Made by a program: the position numbers and the translations under genes. From positions 1 through 64,000 of the forward strand of contig JBPCKA010000064.1 of the NCBI GenBank assembly GCA_051004735.1: a DNA stretch of 64,000 bases. Direction: 5' to 3'. This stretch comes from Euzebya sp051004735. GTDB lineage: Bacteria; Actinomycetota; Nitriliruptoria; Euzebyales; Euzebyaceae. Below, piece after piece: positions 27,607-36,566 of the stretch (positions within the stretch are counted from its first letter, which is position 1; each line of letters begins with the position of its first letter). Under the pieces are notes generated by a model that saw only the letters and a program-made list of their open reading frames with translations, searched no databases and had not been told where the DNA came from.

Positions 27607-27612
27607 TAGTGT
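27607..27612 (+). promoter_or_regulatory. -10 box of leaderless promoter (metY)
   Basis: TAGTGT, 6 nt before ATG 27619. Confidence 0.5.
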
Positions 27613-27618
27613 GCGCGC

Positions 27619-28923
27619 ATGGTCAGACCCGATATCGATCACCCCGAGACCCTCGCCATCCACGCGGGTGAGCGCCCCGATCCGGTCACCGGAGCCCGCT
27701 CCACACCGATCTACCGCACGGCCTCCTTTGTTCTGGAGGATGGTGACACGGCGGCACAGATCTTTCGGCAGGCACGGCCTGGCTACGTCTACAGCCGGGT
27801 GGCCAACCCCACCGTGGCAGTCCTGGAAGAGCGGATCGCGGCGATGGAAGGAGGGGTCGCAGCCATCGCGACCGGATCCGGCCAGGCGGCCCTGCACCTG
27901 GCGATTGTCACCCTCATGGGACAGGGCGGCCACATCGTCGCCTCATCTGCGCTCTACGGCGGCACGGTGACACTGCTGGGCTACACACTTCCGCGCTTTG
28001 GTATCACCACGACCTTCGTCGACCCGAGGGACCATGAGGGGCTGGCAGCCGCCATCACCCCAGACACCAGACTGATACTGGGCGAGACCATCGCCAACCC
28101 GGTCATGACCGTGCTTGACATCCCCGCCGTCGCGGCCATTGCCCATCAGGCGGGGGTCCCGCTGTTGGTGGACAACACCTTTGCCTCCCCTGCCCTGTGC
28201 CGACCGATGGAGTGGGGAGCCGACCTGGTGTTCCACTCGGCCACCAAGTACCTGGCTGGCAACGGCAGCGTCATGGGCGGCCTGCTGGTGGATGGCGGCA
28301 CGTTCGACTGGGACGCCCACGGCCCGCGCTACGGCGAGCTGACCCGCCCCTATGACGGCTTTCACGGGATGACGTTCACCGACGAGTACGGCCCCGCGGC
28401 CTTCGCCGCACGGGCACGCACCGAAGGCCTGCGTGACTTCGGCGCGATCATGTCGCCTGACACGGCCTTCACCCTGATCCAGGGCTGTCAGACCCTGGCC
28501 GTGCGAATGCCACGGCATGTCTCAAACGCCCAGCGAATAGCCGAGTTCCTGCGCGACCACGAGCAGGTCGACTGGGTCGCCTATCCGGGGTTGGCGGATC
28601 ATCCCGACCACGATCTTGCCGCACAGCTCATGGGCCAGGGACCCGGCGCGGTCCTGTCCTTCGGCATCCGTGGCGGGCGCCCGGCGGGTCAGGCGTTCAT
28701 CAAATTCCTCGAGGTGTTCAGCCACCTGGCCAACATCGGGGACCTACGGTCGCTGGTGATCCACCCGGCCTCGACCACCCATCAGCGGATGACGCCGGCG
28801 CAACTGCAGGCGGCGGGGATCGGCGAGGACCTGATCCGCCTGTCGATTGGTCTTGAGCACGTCGATGACCTGACCGCTGATCTGGACCGGGCGCTGCGAC
28901 GGGCCGCGAAAGCGGATGCGTGA
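27619..28923 (+). CDS. metY: O-acetylhomoserine aminocarboxypropyltransferase (sulfhydrylase)
   Basis: PLP enzyme making homocysteine from O-acetylhomoserine and sulfide. HAGERPDPVTGARSTPIYRT, YVYSRVANPT and the PLP-lysine segment SATKYLAGNG (Lys210) are typical of the MetY branch of the Cys/Met-metabolism family; the C-terminal NIGDLRSLVIHPASTTH block is also characteristic. 434 residues. ATG 27619 lies 6 nt after TAGTGT. The 3' end overlaps the alpha/beta-hydrolase start. No metX is in the window, although the hydrolase neighbour is of the same fold class. Confidence 0.93.
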   Translation: MVRPDIDHPETLAIHAGERPDPVTGARSTPIYRTASFVLEDGDTAAQIFRQARPGYVYSRVANPTVAVLEERIAAMEGGVAAIATGSGQAALHLAIVTLMGQGGHIVASSALYGGTVTLLGYTLPRFGITTTFVDPRDHEGLAAAITPDTRLILGETIANPVMTVLDIPAVAAIAHQAGVPLLVDNTFASPALCRPMEWGADLVFHSATKYLAGNGSVMGGLLVDGGTFDWDAHGPRYGELTRPYDGFHGMTFTDEYGPAAFAARARTEGLRDFGAIMSPDTAFTLIQGCQTLAVRMPRHVSNAQRIAEFLRDHEQVDWVAYPGLADHPDHDLAAQLMGQGPGAVLSFGIRGGRPAGQAFIKFLEVFSHLANIGDLRSLVIHPASTTHQRMTPAQLQAAGIGEDLIRLSIGLEHVDDLTADLDRALRRAAKADA

Positions 28924-29717
28924 TGATGCTGGCGCAGGTCGAGGGTCACGAGGTGTTCGGGCATACCGGAGGCGTCGAACCCGCCTTCGACGATCAGGCC
29001 GTGCTGCTGATCCACGGAGCCGGCAACGACCATTCGGTGTGGCGCTACCAGACCCGACTGCTGGCCGGGCTGGGGCTGCCCGTGCTGGCCGTGGACCTCC
29101 CCGGGCACGGGCGCAGTGGGGGACCGGCGCGGACCAGTGTCCCCGCCCTTGCCCAATGGGTCGTGGCACTGCTTGATGAACTGCAGGTCGGCCGGGCGAG
29201 CATCGTGGGTCATTCGATGGGTTCGCTGACGGCAGTGGCGACGGCGGCCATGGATCCGGCCCGGGTGCGCCGCATCGCTCTGATCGGGACCTCGCCCAGC
29301 ATGGGGGTCCATCCCGATCTTCAAACCGCTGCCGACAGCCGCGATCCGGTTGCCATCGACCTGATCGTGGGATGGAGCCACACGGCCCGGTCCCGCTATG
29401 GCGGGCATCGCCAGGCTGGGGTGTGGACCACCCAGCAGACCAGACGACTGCTGGAACGGAATCTGGGTCCGTTGGGCGGCGACCTGGCCGCGTGTGCGGT
29501 CTATAACGCACAGGAGGCGGCGGCCGGGTTGGACGTGGATGCGCTGGTGATCAGCGGCGAGCGCGACGCGATGACACCGGCCCGGGCCGGGGAGGCGATG
29601 GCTGATCTGTTGGGAGGCCGCTGTGTGGTCATACCGGGTGGGTCGCACGTATCGTTGTACGACCACCCGGACTTGGTGAACGCGGCGTTGGTGCCCTGGC
29701 TGCAGGGCGCTTGCTGA
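28920..29717 (+). CDS. Alpha/beta-fold hydrolase
   Basis: 265-residue soluble alpha/beta hydrolase. HGAGNDHSVW gives the oxyanion region, GHSMGS the nucleophile elbow (Ser99), and SGERDAM plus GGSHVSLYDHP the acid and His. Substrate unknown; the sequence is closer to the general hydrolase/peroxidase group than to homoserine acetyltransferase. GTG 28920 overlaps the metY stop by 4 bases (ATG 28923 and 28926 are equally possible), so it is coupled to metY. Confidence 0.88.
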   Translation: MMMLAQVEGHEVFGHTGGVEPAFDDQAVLLIHGAGNDHSVWRYQTRLLAGLGLPVLAVDLPGHGRSGGPARTSVPALAQWVVALLDELQVGRASIVGHSMGSLTAVATAAMDPARVRRIALIGTSPSMGVHPDLQTAADSRDPVAIDLIVGWSHTARSRYGGHRQAGVWTTQQTRRLLERNLGPLGGDLAACAVYNAQEAAAGLDVDALVISGERDAMTPARAGEAMADLLGGRCVVIPGGSHVSLYDHPDLVNAALVPWLQGAC

Positions 29718-29770
29718 GCCGACCGGCGGTAGCTTGGGCGGCCACGCGTTGCCTTGGAGAGTGGGAACAG

Positions 29771-31321
29771 GTGGACCTGGACAGTTGGTCATGGAAGGTC
29801 GTGGTGCTGGCGTTTCTCAGCACGGCGACGCTGAGCGGGATCTGGTCCCTGGTCAGCCCGATCATGTTGGTTCCGGACGAGGCCTCGCACACCGTCCGGG
29901 CGGTGTCGCTGTGGCAGGGCGACCTGCTGGGACGGCGCTTCGAGTTGGTCAACGAAGGACCGCCACGGGTCGAGGCGGTCAACTTCGAAGTCCATCTGCC
30001 AGCGGGCTTTCGCGGCATCGGCTCGCAGACAGAGTGCTATGACAATGGGATGCGTGCAGCTGGCTGCGCCGTCCCGTTGTCTCCGGCTGACGGCCAGATC
30101 CTGTTCGGCACCAGTGCCGGGGCCTATCAGCCGTTGTGGTATGCCCTCATGGGCGCCCCCAGTCGGGTGCTCACCCCGGTCCAGGCCATCTACGCCGGCC
30201 GGTTGTTACAGGCCCTTGTCGGATCGATGTTCTTCGCCGCGACCATTGGATTGGCGGCGATGCTGGCAGGTCGGCTGGGGGTGGCCATCGTGGTGTTGGG
30301 CATCACGCCTACGGCGGTGTGGATCCTGGGCTCGATCAATCCCAACGGGGTGGAGATTGCCTCAGCCACAACGCTGTGGCTGTCGCTGATGGTGTTACTG
30401 GTCCGCCCCCGCAGTCGAGGAATTGCCTGGCTGGTCGGGGTATCGGCGGTGGCCGTGGCCTGGAGTCGCCCGTTCTCACCGTTCTTCACCGTGGGAATCG
30501 TCGCCACTGTCCTGGTCCTGACACTGGACCGCGATCGACTGCGTGCCCTGCGGGACAGTGCCGGGGCAAAGATCGCACTGGGGGTGGCGGTTGCCGCGGT
30601 CGTGTCGTCCATGGCATGGAACGCGGCGACGGGTGCGCTGGACACCTTCATCAGGGTGGCTGACCCAAGCCTGACACCGGGGGTGGCCGCCGGTGTGTCG
30701 TGGGATCTGACCGAGCACCGCCTGGAACAGATGGTCGGTCGATTCGGGCTGCTGAACATCCGCCTGCCGTTTCCCGCCGTGGTGGTGTGGGCGCTGGCGG
30801 TGGTGGCCGTGTTGCTGGTCGCGCTGTGGTGGGGTACCTGGCGCCAACGCGTCATGCTGACCGCTCTGATCGGGGCGACCCTCGGTCTGCCGGTGTTGGC
30901 CGAGGCATTCACCGCTGCGGAGTACGGGTTGACCTGGCAGGGGCGCTACACCATGCCGGTCGCCTTTGGGGTGCTGGCCTGTGTGGTGTGGATCATCCGC
31001 GAGGGTCGGACTCCACTTCCCGCCGCGGTGTCGGTTCTGGTCCTTCCCCTGGTGGCGGTGAGCGTGGTGTTCGGCCATGTCGCCGGCCACCTGCAGACTA
31101 TGCAGCGAGTCTCCACCGGTGATGGGTTTTCCCTTCTCGCCTACCTCAGCCAACCCGGTTGGAGTCCACCCGGCCCCGACCTGTTGCTGCTGATCGGCGT
31201 TGTTCTCGCCGCAGTGGGGCTGGTCGCAACGACGTGGGCGACGCCTCAGCACACAGCGGCCTCGTCCTCCTCCAAGGATGACATCAGTGCCACGGTCCCC
31301 GACGTCCAGTCGGTAGCGTGA
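29771..31321 (+). CDS. DUF2142-type polytopic membrane protein
   Basis: 516-residue membrane protein with about ten hydrophobic helices. The motif PDEASHTVRAVSLWQGDL after the first helix is the acidic loop of DUF2142/glycosyltransferase-C-like proteins, and a ~90-residue extracytoplasmic loop with two cysteines follows. These proteins are often involved in cell-surface polysaccharide assembly; the exact role here is unknown. GTG 29771 sits behind a GGAGAGTGGGAA purine-rich ribosome-binding stretch. The C-terminal tail is Ser/Thr-rich. It converges on nadE with a 3-bp gap. Confidence 0.8.
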   Translation: MDLDSWSWKVVVLAFLSTATLSGIWSLVSPIMLVPDEASHTVRAVSLWQGDLLGRRFELVNEGPPRVEAVNFEVHLPAGFRGIGSQTECYDNGMRAAGCAVPLSPADGQILFGTSAGAYQPLWYALMGAPSRVLTPVQAIYAGRLLQALVGSMFFAATIGLAAMLAGRLGVAIVVLGITPTAVWILGSINPNGVEIASATTLWLSLMVLLVRPRSRGIAWLVGVSAVAVAWSRPFSPFFTVGIVATVLVLTLDRDRLRALRDSAGAKIALGVAVAAVVSSMAWNAATGALDTFIRVADPSLTPGVAAGVSWDLTEHRLEQMVGRFGLLNIRLPFPAVVVWALAVVAVLLVALWWGTWRQRVMLTALIGATLGLPVLAEAFTAAEYGLTWQGRYTMPVAFGVLACVVWIIREGRTPLPAAVSVLVLPLVAVSVVFGHVAGHLQTMQRVSTGDGFSLLAYLSQPGWSPPGPDLLLLIGVVLAAVGLVATTWATPQHTAASSSSKDDISATVPDVQSVA

Positions 31322-31324
31322 TCC

Positions 31325-33007
31325 TCAGCCGGTGTGCCAACCGTTGGTGATGGGGACACGGCGATCTCGTCCGAAGGCGCGGGCGGTGATCTTCACTCCC
31401 GGGGCAGCCTGGCGGCGTTTGTACTCGGCTCGGTCCACCAGTCGGATGACCCGTCGGACGGTGGTCGGGTCAAAGCCCAGGGCGATGATGTCGGCGATGG
31501 AGCGGTCCTGTTCGACGTAGGCGGCGAGGATTGGGTCAAGCACGTCGTAGTCGGGCAGTGAGTCAGTGTCGAACTGATCGGGGCGCAACTCAGCCGAGGG
31601 TGGCTTGTCGATGACGGACTCGGGAATCACCGGGCCCTGCGGACCTCGCAGGCCCTCGACGAATTCGCGGTTGCGCCAGCGACACAGGTCAAACACCAGG
31701 GTCTTGGGAACATCCTTGATGACGGCGTAGCCCCCTGCCATGTCGCCGTACAGGGTGGCGTAGCCCACCGCGTACTCACTCTTGTTTCCCGTTGCCAGGA
31801 CCATGTGACCGAACTTGTTGGACATGGCCATCAGCAGGGTCCCGCGGATGCGGGACTGGATGTTCTCCTCTGCCACTCCAGGGGAGGTGCCCGCGAAGTG
31901 TGGGTTCAAGGCCTCATCGAACGCCTGCATTGCCGGAGTGATCGGAATGACCTCATAGTTGATACCGAGATTGGCGGCGAGTTTCTCCGCATCACCCAGG
32001 GACCCGGGGGAGGAGTAGGGCGAGGGCATCGCAATGCCGGTCACGCACTCAGGACCAAGGGCATCGGCGGCAACGGTGGCGACCAACGTCGAATCGATGC
32101 CCCCCGACAAACCGATGAGCACCGAGGAGAATCCGTTCTTTCGCACGTAGTCGCCGGTGCCGCAGACCAGTGCCTGGTACACCTCGCCCACCGGGTCCAG
32201 GTGGGGCTGCAACGGCATCACCGGTGCGCTGTCGCCGCCAACCTCGACCACGACCATGTCCTGGCGGAACTGGGGCAGGCGCGCCGTGATCGTGCCGTCG
32301 GGCGCCATCACGAAGCTGTCGCCGTCAAACACCACCTCGTCCTGACCCCCGACCTGGTTGACATAGACCAGCCAGGCACCCGTGGAGTCGGTGTGAATGC
32401 CTGCCCAGTACTCACGCTCAACACGCTTGCCCTGGGTGAAGGGAGAGGCATTGAGGTTCAGCACGATGTCGGCTCCGGCGGCGGCGGCCGCCTCGACGGG
32501 TCCGCCAAGGCCCCACAGGTCCTCACAGATCGTCACGCCGACTGTGACGCCGTCCACCGTGAACGTGCAGGGGTCATAGCCGGCCATGAAGTACCGGGCT
32601 TCGTCAAAGACCCCATAGTTGGGCAGTCGCTGCTTGCGGTAGTTGGCATGGATCCCCCCGTCGCGAAGCACCGCGGCCGCGTTTGCCAGCGGCGGGTAGG
32701 TCGTGGCTTCACTCGCCACAGGTCGCCACCCAATAGGAGGTTGGGCTTCCAGGTCCTCGACGTAGCCGACAACCAGCGGGGCCTGGCCAACCTGGTCGGC
32801 CAACGCCAGCAACTCCCGTTTCATGGCGTCGATGAAGGCGTCCTTGAACAACAGATCCTCTGGCGGGTAGCCGCACAGCGCCAACTCGGGGGCGACAACC
32901 AGTTGGGCGCCATCGGCGACCGCATCGGCGTACGCCGATGCAAGCAACTGCCGGTTGGCGGCCAGATCGCCCACGTGGACATTTGGCTGAATCAGCGCGA
33001 CTCGCAT
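31325..33007 (-). CDS. nadE: Glutamine-dependent NAD+ synthetase
   Basis: Final NAD synthesis step: amidation of nicotinic acid adenine dinucleotide using glutamine-derived ammonia. The N-terminal nitrilase domain (1-~260) has Glu41, the lysine of NYRKQRLPNYGVFDE and nucleophile Cys in TICEDLWG; the C-terminal synthetase domain has the ATP loop LSGGIDST and ATGNKSEYAVGY. 560 residues, the shorter two-domain form rather than the ~680-residue mycobacterial form. ATG 33007 has AAGGAT 10 nt upstream and a TAGAAT -10 box at 33053-33058. Confidence 0.95.
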   Translation of the reverse strand: MRVALIQPNVHVGDLAANRQLLASAYADAVADGAQLVVAPELALCGYPPEDLLFKDAFIDAMKRELLALADQVGQAPLVVGYVEDLEAQPPIGWRPVASEATTYPPLANAAAVLRDGGIHANYRKQRLPNYGVFDEARYFMAGYDPCTFTVDGVTVGVTICEDLWGLGGPVEAAAAAGADIVLNLNASPFTQGKRVEREYWAGIHTDSTGAWLVYVNQVGGQDEVVFDGDSFVMAPDGTITARLPQFRQDMVVVEVGGDSAPVMPLQPHLDPVGEVYQALVCGTGDYVRKNGFSSVLIGLSGGIDSTLVATVAADALGPECVTGIAMPSPYSSPGSLGDAEKLAANLGINYEVIPITPAMQAFDEALNPHFAGTSPGVAEENIQSRIRGTLLMAMSNKFGHMVLATGNKSEYAVGYATLYGDMAGGYAVIKDVPKTLVFDLCRWRNREFVEGLRGPQGPVIPESVIDKPPSAELRPDQFDTDSLPDYDVLDPILAAYVEQDRSIADIIALGFDPTTVRRVIRLVDRAEYKRRQAAPGVKITARAFGRDRRVPITNGWHTG

Positions 33008-33052
33008 CAAGTACAGGATCCTTGGGCTCAAGGCGGTGGGTATCGGCTGCCC

Positions 33053-33058
33053 ATTCTA
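33053..33058 (-). promoter_or_regulatory. -10 box of nadE promoter
   Basis: Minus-strand TAGAAT; predicted leader of about 39 nt containing the AAGGAT ribosome-binding site at 33018-33023. One of the few clearly leadered promoters in the window. Confidence 0.5.
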
Positions 33059-33155
33059 GAGGTCTGCTGGTGCCCGCCCTGACCCATCCCTGCCCTGATC
33101 ACACAGCGAGGCCGGCCCGGATGGGGCCGGCCGTCGCAAATGAACGGGAAGCCGA

Positions 33156-33401
33156 TCAGCGGCTGATGACCGCCGATGCAAGGACAGTCGGGCGGTGGTG
33201 GTCCAGCCGGGAAGCTCGTCGGTGAGCCGGTTGACGTTGGCGACCTTTCGTCGTCTGGCTGTCGCATTCGAAGTTGCCCCGTTCGGTGCGGTACTCCGGC
33301 GGTTCGCCGTGGCTGGCCATTGCACCGGTCGCGCCGCTGCTGATCATCAAGGTGGCCACGGCAACGGCCGCGGCGCTTAGACCGATGAATGAGGTGTTCA
33401 A
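33156..33401 (-). CDS. Possible small secreted protein
   Basis: 81 codons from TTG 33401, with GGGAG 8 nt upstream. Residues 1-29 form a plausible Sec signal peptide (FIGLSAAAVAVATLMISSGATGAMA). The mature part begins SHGEPPEYRTERGNFECDSQ and then becomes Arg/His-rich. Another minus-strand frame over the same bases (VANVNRLTDELPGWTTTARLS) looks more protein-like after this point, so the gene may be frameshifted. No family recognised. Confidence 0.35.
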   Translation of the reverse strand: MNTSFIGLSAAAVAVATLMISSGATGAMASHGEPPEYRTERGNFECDSQTTKGRQRQPAHRRASRLDHHRPTVLASAVISR

Positions 33402-33529
33402 GGGTGAGCTCCCGCAGGTCTTGGCCCCAAGATGGATGGGGCGAGTCGTCTCGGGAGTTCGACATTCACCCTCCGCGTTCCTGCACGGTCGCAAATACTG
33501 CTTCTGGACTCCGCTCGAACCTCTCAGGC

Positions 33530-33545
33530 TTTACCCCCGCGAAAC
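33530..33545 (+). promoter_or_regulatory. GlnR-like operator upstream of amtB
   Basis: TTTAC-n6-GAAAC (33530-33534 and 33541-33545) matches the GlnR box layout GTnAC-n6-GAAAC with a single mismatch at the first base. It lies about 95 bp upstream of the amtB start, a position normal for nitrogen control of amtB in actinobacteria. Confidence 0.55.
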
Positions 33546-33637
33546 ACAAGGGCAATCAAGCGGGAACGGCCGCTGCCTAACGTCATCCTCACGTCACGAG
33601 TCCGAGCCGAATGGGCTCCGTCATGGGAGGTAATCCT

Positions 33638-35065
33638 TTGAGCAAGAAGCTGCTGTTCATCAGTCTCGGAGCCCTGGCAGGCCTGGTGGTGCTCGCGGGA
33701 CCCGCCGCCGCCCAGGAGGCGGCCTTCCTGGAGGTCGACAGTCCCCAACAGGTGCAGAACAACCTGGATGTCCTGTACTACATGTTGGCAGCGGGGCTGG
33801 TGTTTTGGATGCAGGCCGGCTTCGCGATGCTTGAGGCGGGGATGACCAGGTCGAAGAACTCGGCCAACATCATGATGAAGAACATGGTTGACGCCCTGTT
33901 CGGGATTCTTGCCTACTTCTTCGTCGGCTTCGCGTTGATGTACGGCGCGGACGCGGGCGGGCTGATCGGCACTGACACCTTCGCGCTCTCCGCCGGATCC
34001 TATTCCGCGGGTGGCATAAACGGTGATCCATTCCTGGCCGTTGACTTTCTGTACCAGGCCGTCTTCTGCGCGACGGCTGCGACCATCATCTCGGGTGCCG
34101 TGGCCGGCAGGATCAAGTTTGGTGGCTACATCATCATCAGCGTGGTCATGTCCTCGCTGATCTACCCGATCGTCGGCCACTGGAAGTGGGGAGGCGGGTG
34201 GCTTGACCAGTTGGGCTTTTATGACTTTGCCGGTTCGACCATCGTGCACATGACCGGCGGGGTCGCCGCCCTGGTGATCGCAGGGGTCCTTGGTCCGCGC
34301 TTCGGTAAGTACGGCAAGGACGGCAAGCCGCGTGCGATACCCGGCCACAACATGCCGATGGCCACGCTGGGCATGTTCATCCTGTTCTGGGGCTGGATGG
34401 GGTTCAACGGCGGCTCGGTCCTGTCCGCCGACGGAGCCCTGGTGGCACCGGTCCTGCTGACCACGATCCTGGCCGGTTGTGCCGGCGGCGCGGTCGCGAT
34501 GTCATTCACCTGGATCCGCTACGGCAAATCAGATATCAGCATGACGATCAACGGTGTGCTGGCCGGACTGGTCGGGATCACCGCCGGTGCTGACCAGGTC
34601 GGGATGCTGGCTGCGATCACCATCGGCATGATCGCGGGCATCCTGGTCGCTGTCGCCGTGCCTATGGTCGACAGGATGAAGATCGACGATGCGGTCGGCG
34701 CCTTCAGCGTGCACGGCGTCTGCGGGGCATGGGGGACGCTGGCCGTTGGCATCTGGGCCAATACGGGTCCAGACGGACTGACCGGACTGTGGCATGGCGG
34801 CGGGATCGGCCAGCTGGTGAATCAGGCGATCGGAGTCGTGGCCGTGGCTGCATTCGTGACCGTCTGCGCCGGGGCCCTGGCCTATTTCCTCAAAGCCACC
34901 GGATTCCTGCGGGTCAGCGAGACCGAGGAGATCGAGGGGTTGGACATCCACGAGCACGGGATGTACGGCTATCCCGAGGCGGCGCTTGGTGCGTCGGCGT
35001 ATCCGGGGGGTCCTGTTACCGCGCCGACTGGAGAGGTCGCAATCAGCGTCACCGAGAACGTCTGA
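33638..35065 (+). CDS. amtB: Ammonium transporter
   Basis: 475-residue ammonium channel. A cleavable signal peptide (MSKKLLFISLGALAGLVVLAGPAAAQ) precedes eleven transmembrane helices. Family residues include the FWMQAGFAMLEAGMTRSKN helix, the twin-histidine segments (DFAGSTIVHMTGG; FSVHGVCGAWG) and IPGHNMPMATLG. TTG 33638 was chosen because GGGAGG lies 7 nt upstream and it gives a normal signal peptide; ATG 33611 would place the RBS inside the gene. No glnK/glnD follows; instead glnA and glnE lie downstream. Confidence 0.93.
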   Translation: MSKKLLFISLGALAGLVVLAGPAAAQEAAFLEVDSPQQVQNNLDVLYYMLAAGLVFWMQAGFAMLEAGMTRSKNSANIMMKNMVDALFGILAYFFVGFALMYGADAGGLIGTDTFALSAGSYSAGGINGDPFLAVDFLYQAVFCATAATIISGAVAGRIKFGGYIIISVVMSSLIYPIVGHWKWGGGWLDQLGFYDFAGSTIVHMTGGVAALVIAGVLGPRFGKYGKDGKPRAIPGHNMPMATLGMFILFWGWMGFNGGSVLSADGALVAPVLLTTILAGCAGGAVAMSFTWIRYGKSDISMTINGVLAGLVGITAGADQVGMLAAITIGMIAGILVAVAVPMVDRMKIDDAVGAFSVHGVCGAWGTLAVGIWANTGPDGLTGLWHGGGIGQLVNQAIGVVAVAAFVTVCAGALAYFLKATGFLRVSETEEIEGLDIHEHGMYGYPEAALGASAYPGGPVTAPTGEVAISVTENV

Positions 35066-35084
35066 CCGCACAGCAACAGGGGGT

Positions 35085-35109
35085 CTGAGGACCGGGCCCC
35101 GGTCCTCAG
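35085..35109 (+). terminator. Perfect 12-bp hairpin after amtB
   Basis: CTGAGGACCGGG (35085-35096) pairs perfectly with 35098-35109 around a single central base, 20 bp after the amtB stop. No U-run follows. Likely terminator separating amtB from glnA. Confidence 0.75.
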
Positions 35110-35126
35110 AGCGGTTCCTCCCACCT

Positions 35127-35177
35127 CTCAGATCTGAGCTATCGGCCGGACAATCGGGCCCAATCCTCAGATCTGAG
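35127..35177. promoter_or_regulatory. Two perfect 12-bp palindromes upstream of glnA
   Basis: CTCAGATCTGAG occurs at 35127-35138 and 35166-35177, 39 bp apart, centred near -94 and -55 relative to the predicted leaderless start of glnA. Candidate binding sites for a glnA regulator; they do not resemble the GlnR consensus. Confidence 0.6.
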
Positions 35178-35213
35178 TTCTGGGGGCACTGGGTCAGGCC
35201 CTGGGCGGGGCAC

Positions 35214-35219
35214 TAGGAT
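35214..35219 (+). promoter_or_regulatory. -10 box of leaderless glnA promoter
   Basis: TAGGAT, 7 nt before ATG 35227; the start agrees with the MDRQ N-terminus conserved in actinobacterial GlnA2. Confidence 0.6.
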
Positions 35220-35226
35220 GCCGGAC

Positions 35227-36552
35227 ATGGACCGACAGCAGCAGTACGTGCTCCGCACCATCGAAGAACGCGACATCGGCTTCGTGCGGTTGTGGTTCAC
35301 CGACGTGCTGGGGACGCTCAAGTCCGTGGCCATCACCGAATCCGAGACTGAGGGCGCTTTCGCCGAGGGCATCGGGTTCGACGGCAGCGCCGTCGACGGC
35401 TTCGCCCGGGTCCAGGAAAGCGACATGCTGGCCCGCCCCGACGCCGCCACCTTCCAGGTGCTGCCGTGGAAGGAGGGAACCCCCGGCGTGGCACGGATGT
35501 TCTGTGACATCCACACCCCCGAAGGGGAACCGTTTGCCGCGGACCCTCGCGCCGTGCTCAAGCGCAACCTGCGGCGGGCCGCGGAGATGGGGTTCAGCTT
35601 CTACATCCACCCCGAGATCGAGTTCTTCCTGTTCAAGGGAGCCGATGACCCGACGCCCTTGGACCGCGGCGGCTACTTCGACCTGACCCCCAACGAGGTC
35701 CAGTCCGACTTCCGCAGACAGGCCATCACCACCCTTGAGGCCATGGGCATCAGCGTGGAGTACTCCCACCACGAGGTGGCCCCCAGCCAACATGAGATCG
35801 ACCTGCGGTACGCCGACGCGCTCAGCATGGCCGACAACATCGTGACCTACCGGCATGTCATCAAGCAGACCGCGATGCGCAATGGGGTCCACGCCACGTT
35901 CATGCCCAAGCCGTTGACGGGGGAGTGGGGCAACTCCATGCACACTCACCTGTCGTTGTTCGACGGTGACTCAAATGCCTTCCACGACCCCGATGATGCC
36001 TATCACCTCTCGACCATCGCACGACAGTTCATCGCGGGATTGCTGCGGCACGCGCGCGAACTGACCGCGATCACGTGCCAGTGGACCAACTCCTACAAGC
36101 GACTGGTTCCCGGTTATGAGGCGCCCGTCTATGTCAGTTGGGGCCGCCATAACCGGTCCTCCCTGGTCCGGATTCCGCAGTACAAACCCTCCAAGGGGGC
36201 TTCGACCAGGATCGAATACCGGGCCCCGGATCCCGCCTGCAATCCCTATCTGGCCTTCGCGGTCCTGCTGGCAGCGGGATTGAAGGGGATTGAGGAGGGT
36301 TATGAACTGGGACCCGAGGCTGAGGACAATATCTATGAGATGACCGAGGCAGAGCGCAGGGCGGCGGGGATAACCAACCTGCCCACCTCACTTGACCAGG
36401 CGTTGGTGGCCATGGAGGAGTCCGAGTTAGTCGCCGAAGCGCTGGGTGAGCACGTCTTTGACTACTTCCTGCGCAACAAGTGGCAGGAGTGGGAGGAGTA
36501 TCGGGCACAGGTCACGCCCTATGAGTTGCAGCGTTACCTGCCGGTGCTGTAA
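35227..36552 (+). CDS. glnA: Type I glutamine synthetase (GlnA2-like)
   Basis: Forms glutamine from glutamate, ammonia and ATP. 441 residues. GFDGSAVDGFARVQESDM, HPEIEFFLF, HHEVAPSQHEIDLRYADAL, MHTHLSLFD and NRSSLVRIP are the standard active-site blocks. The C-terminal region (ENIYEMTEAERRAAGITNLPTSL) follows the shorter GSI-alpha/GlnA2 pattern rather than the GSI-beta adenylylation loop NLYDLP, so it may not itself be adenylylated even though glnE is adjacent. glnE starts 14 bp after the stop. Confidence 0.94.
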   Translation: MDRQQQYVLRTIEERDIGFVRLWFTDVLGTLKSVAITESETEGAFAEGIGFDGSAVDGFARVQESDMLARPDAATFQVLPWKEGTPGVARMFCDIHTPEGEPFAADPRAVLKRNLRRAAEMGFSFYIHPEIEFFLFKGADDPTPLDRGGYFDLTPNEVQSDFRRQAITTLEAMGISVEYSHHEVAPSQHEIDLRYADALSMADNIVTYRHVIKQTAMRNGVHATFMPKPLTGEWGNSMHTHLSLFDGDSNAFHDPDDAYHLSTIARQFIAGLLRHARELTAITCQWTNSYKRLVPGYEAPVYVSWGRHNRSSLVRIPQYKPSKGASTRIEYRAPDPACNPYLAFAVLLAAGLKGIEEGYELGPEAEDNIYEMTEAERRAAGITNLPTSLDQALVAMEESELVAEALGEHVFDYFLRNKWQEWEEYRAQVTPYELQRYLPVL

Positions 36553-36566
36553 CTCCAGCAGAGGAC

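Larger units (their letters stand above)
33008..33637. other. Intergenic region between nadE and amtB
   Basis: 630 bases between divergent genes. Contents: the nadE promoter, the possible small secreted protein on the minus strand, and the amtB control region with a GlnR-like box and a strong ribosome-binding site. I looked for a riboswitch in 33400-33600 and found no known consensus. Confidence 0.5.

Noticed and set aside
33400..33610. Possible riboswitch (glycine, c-di-AMP or glnA-RNA type) upstream of amtB or of the small minus-strand gene
   Set aside because: Short matches only; none of the conserved cores could be completed on either strand.
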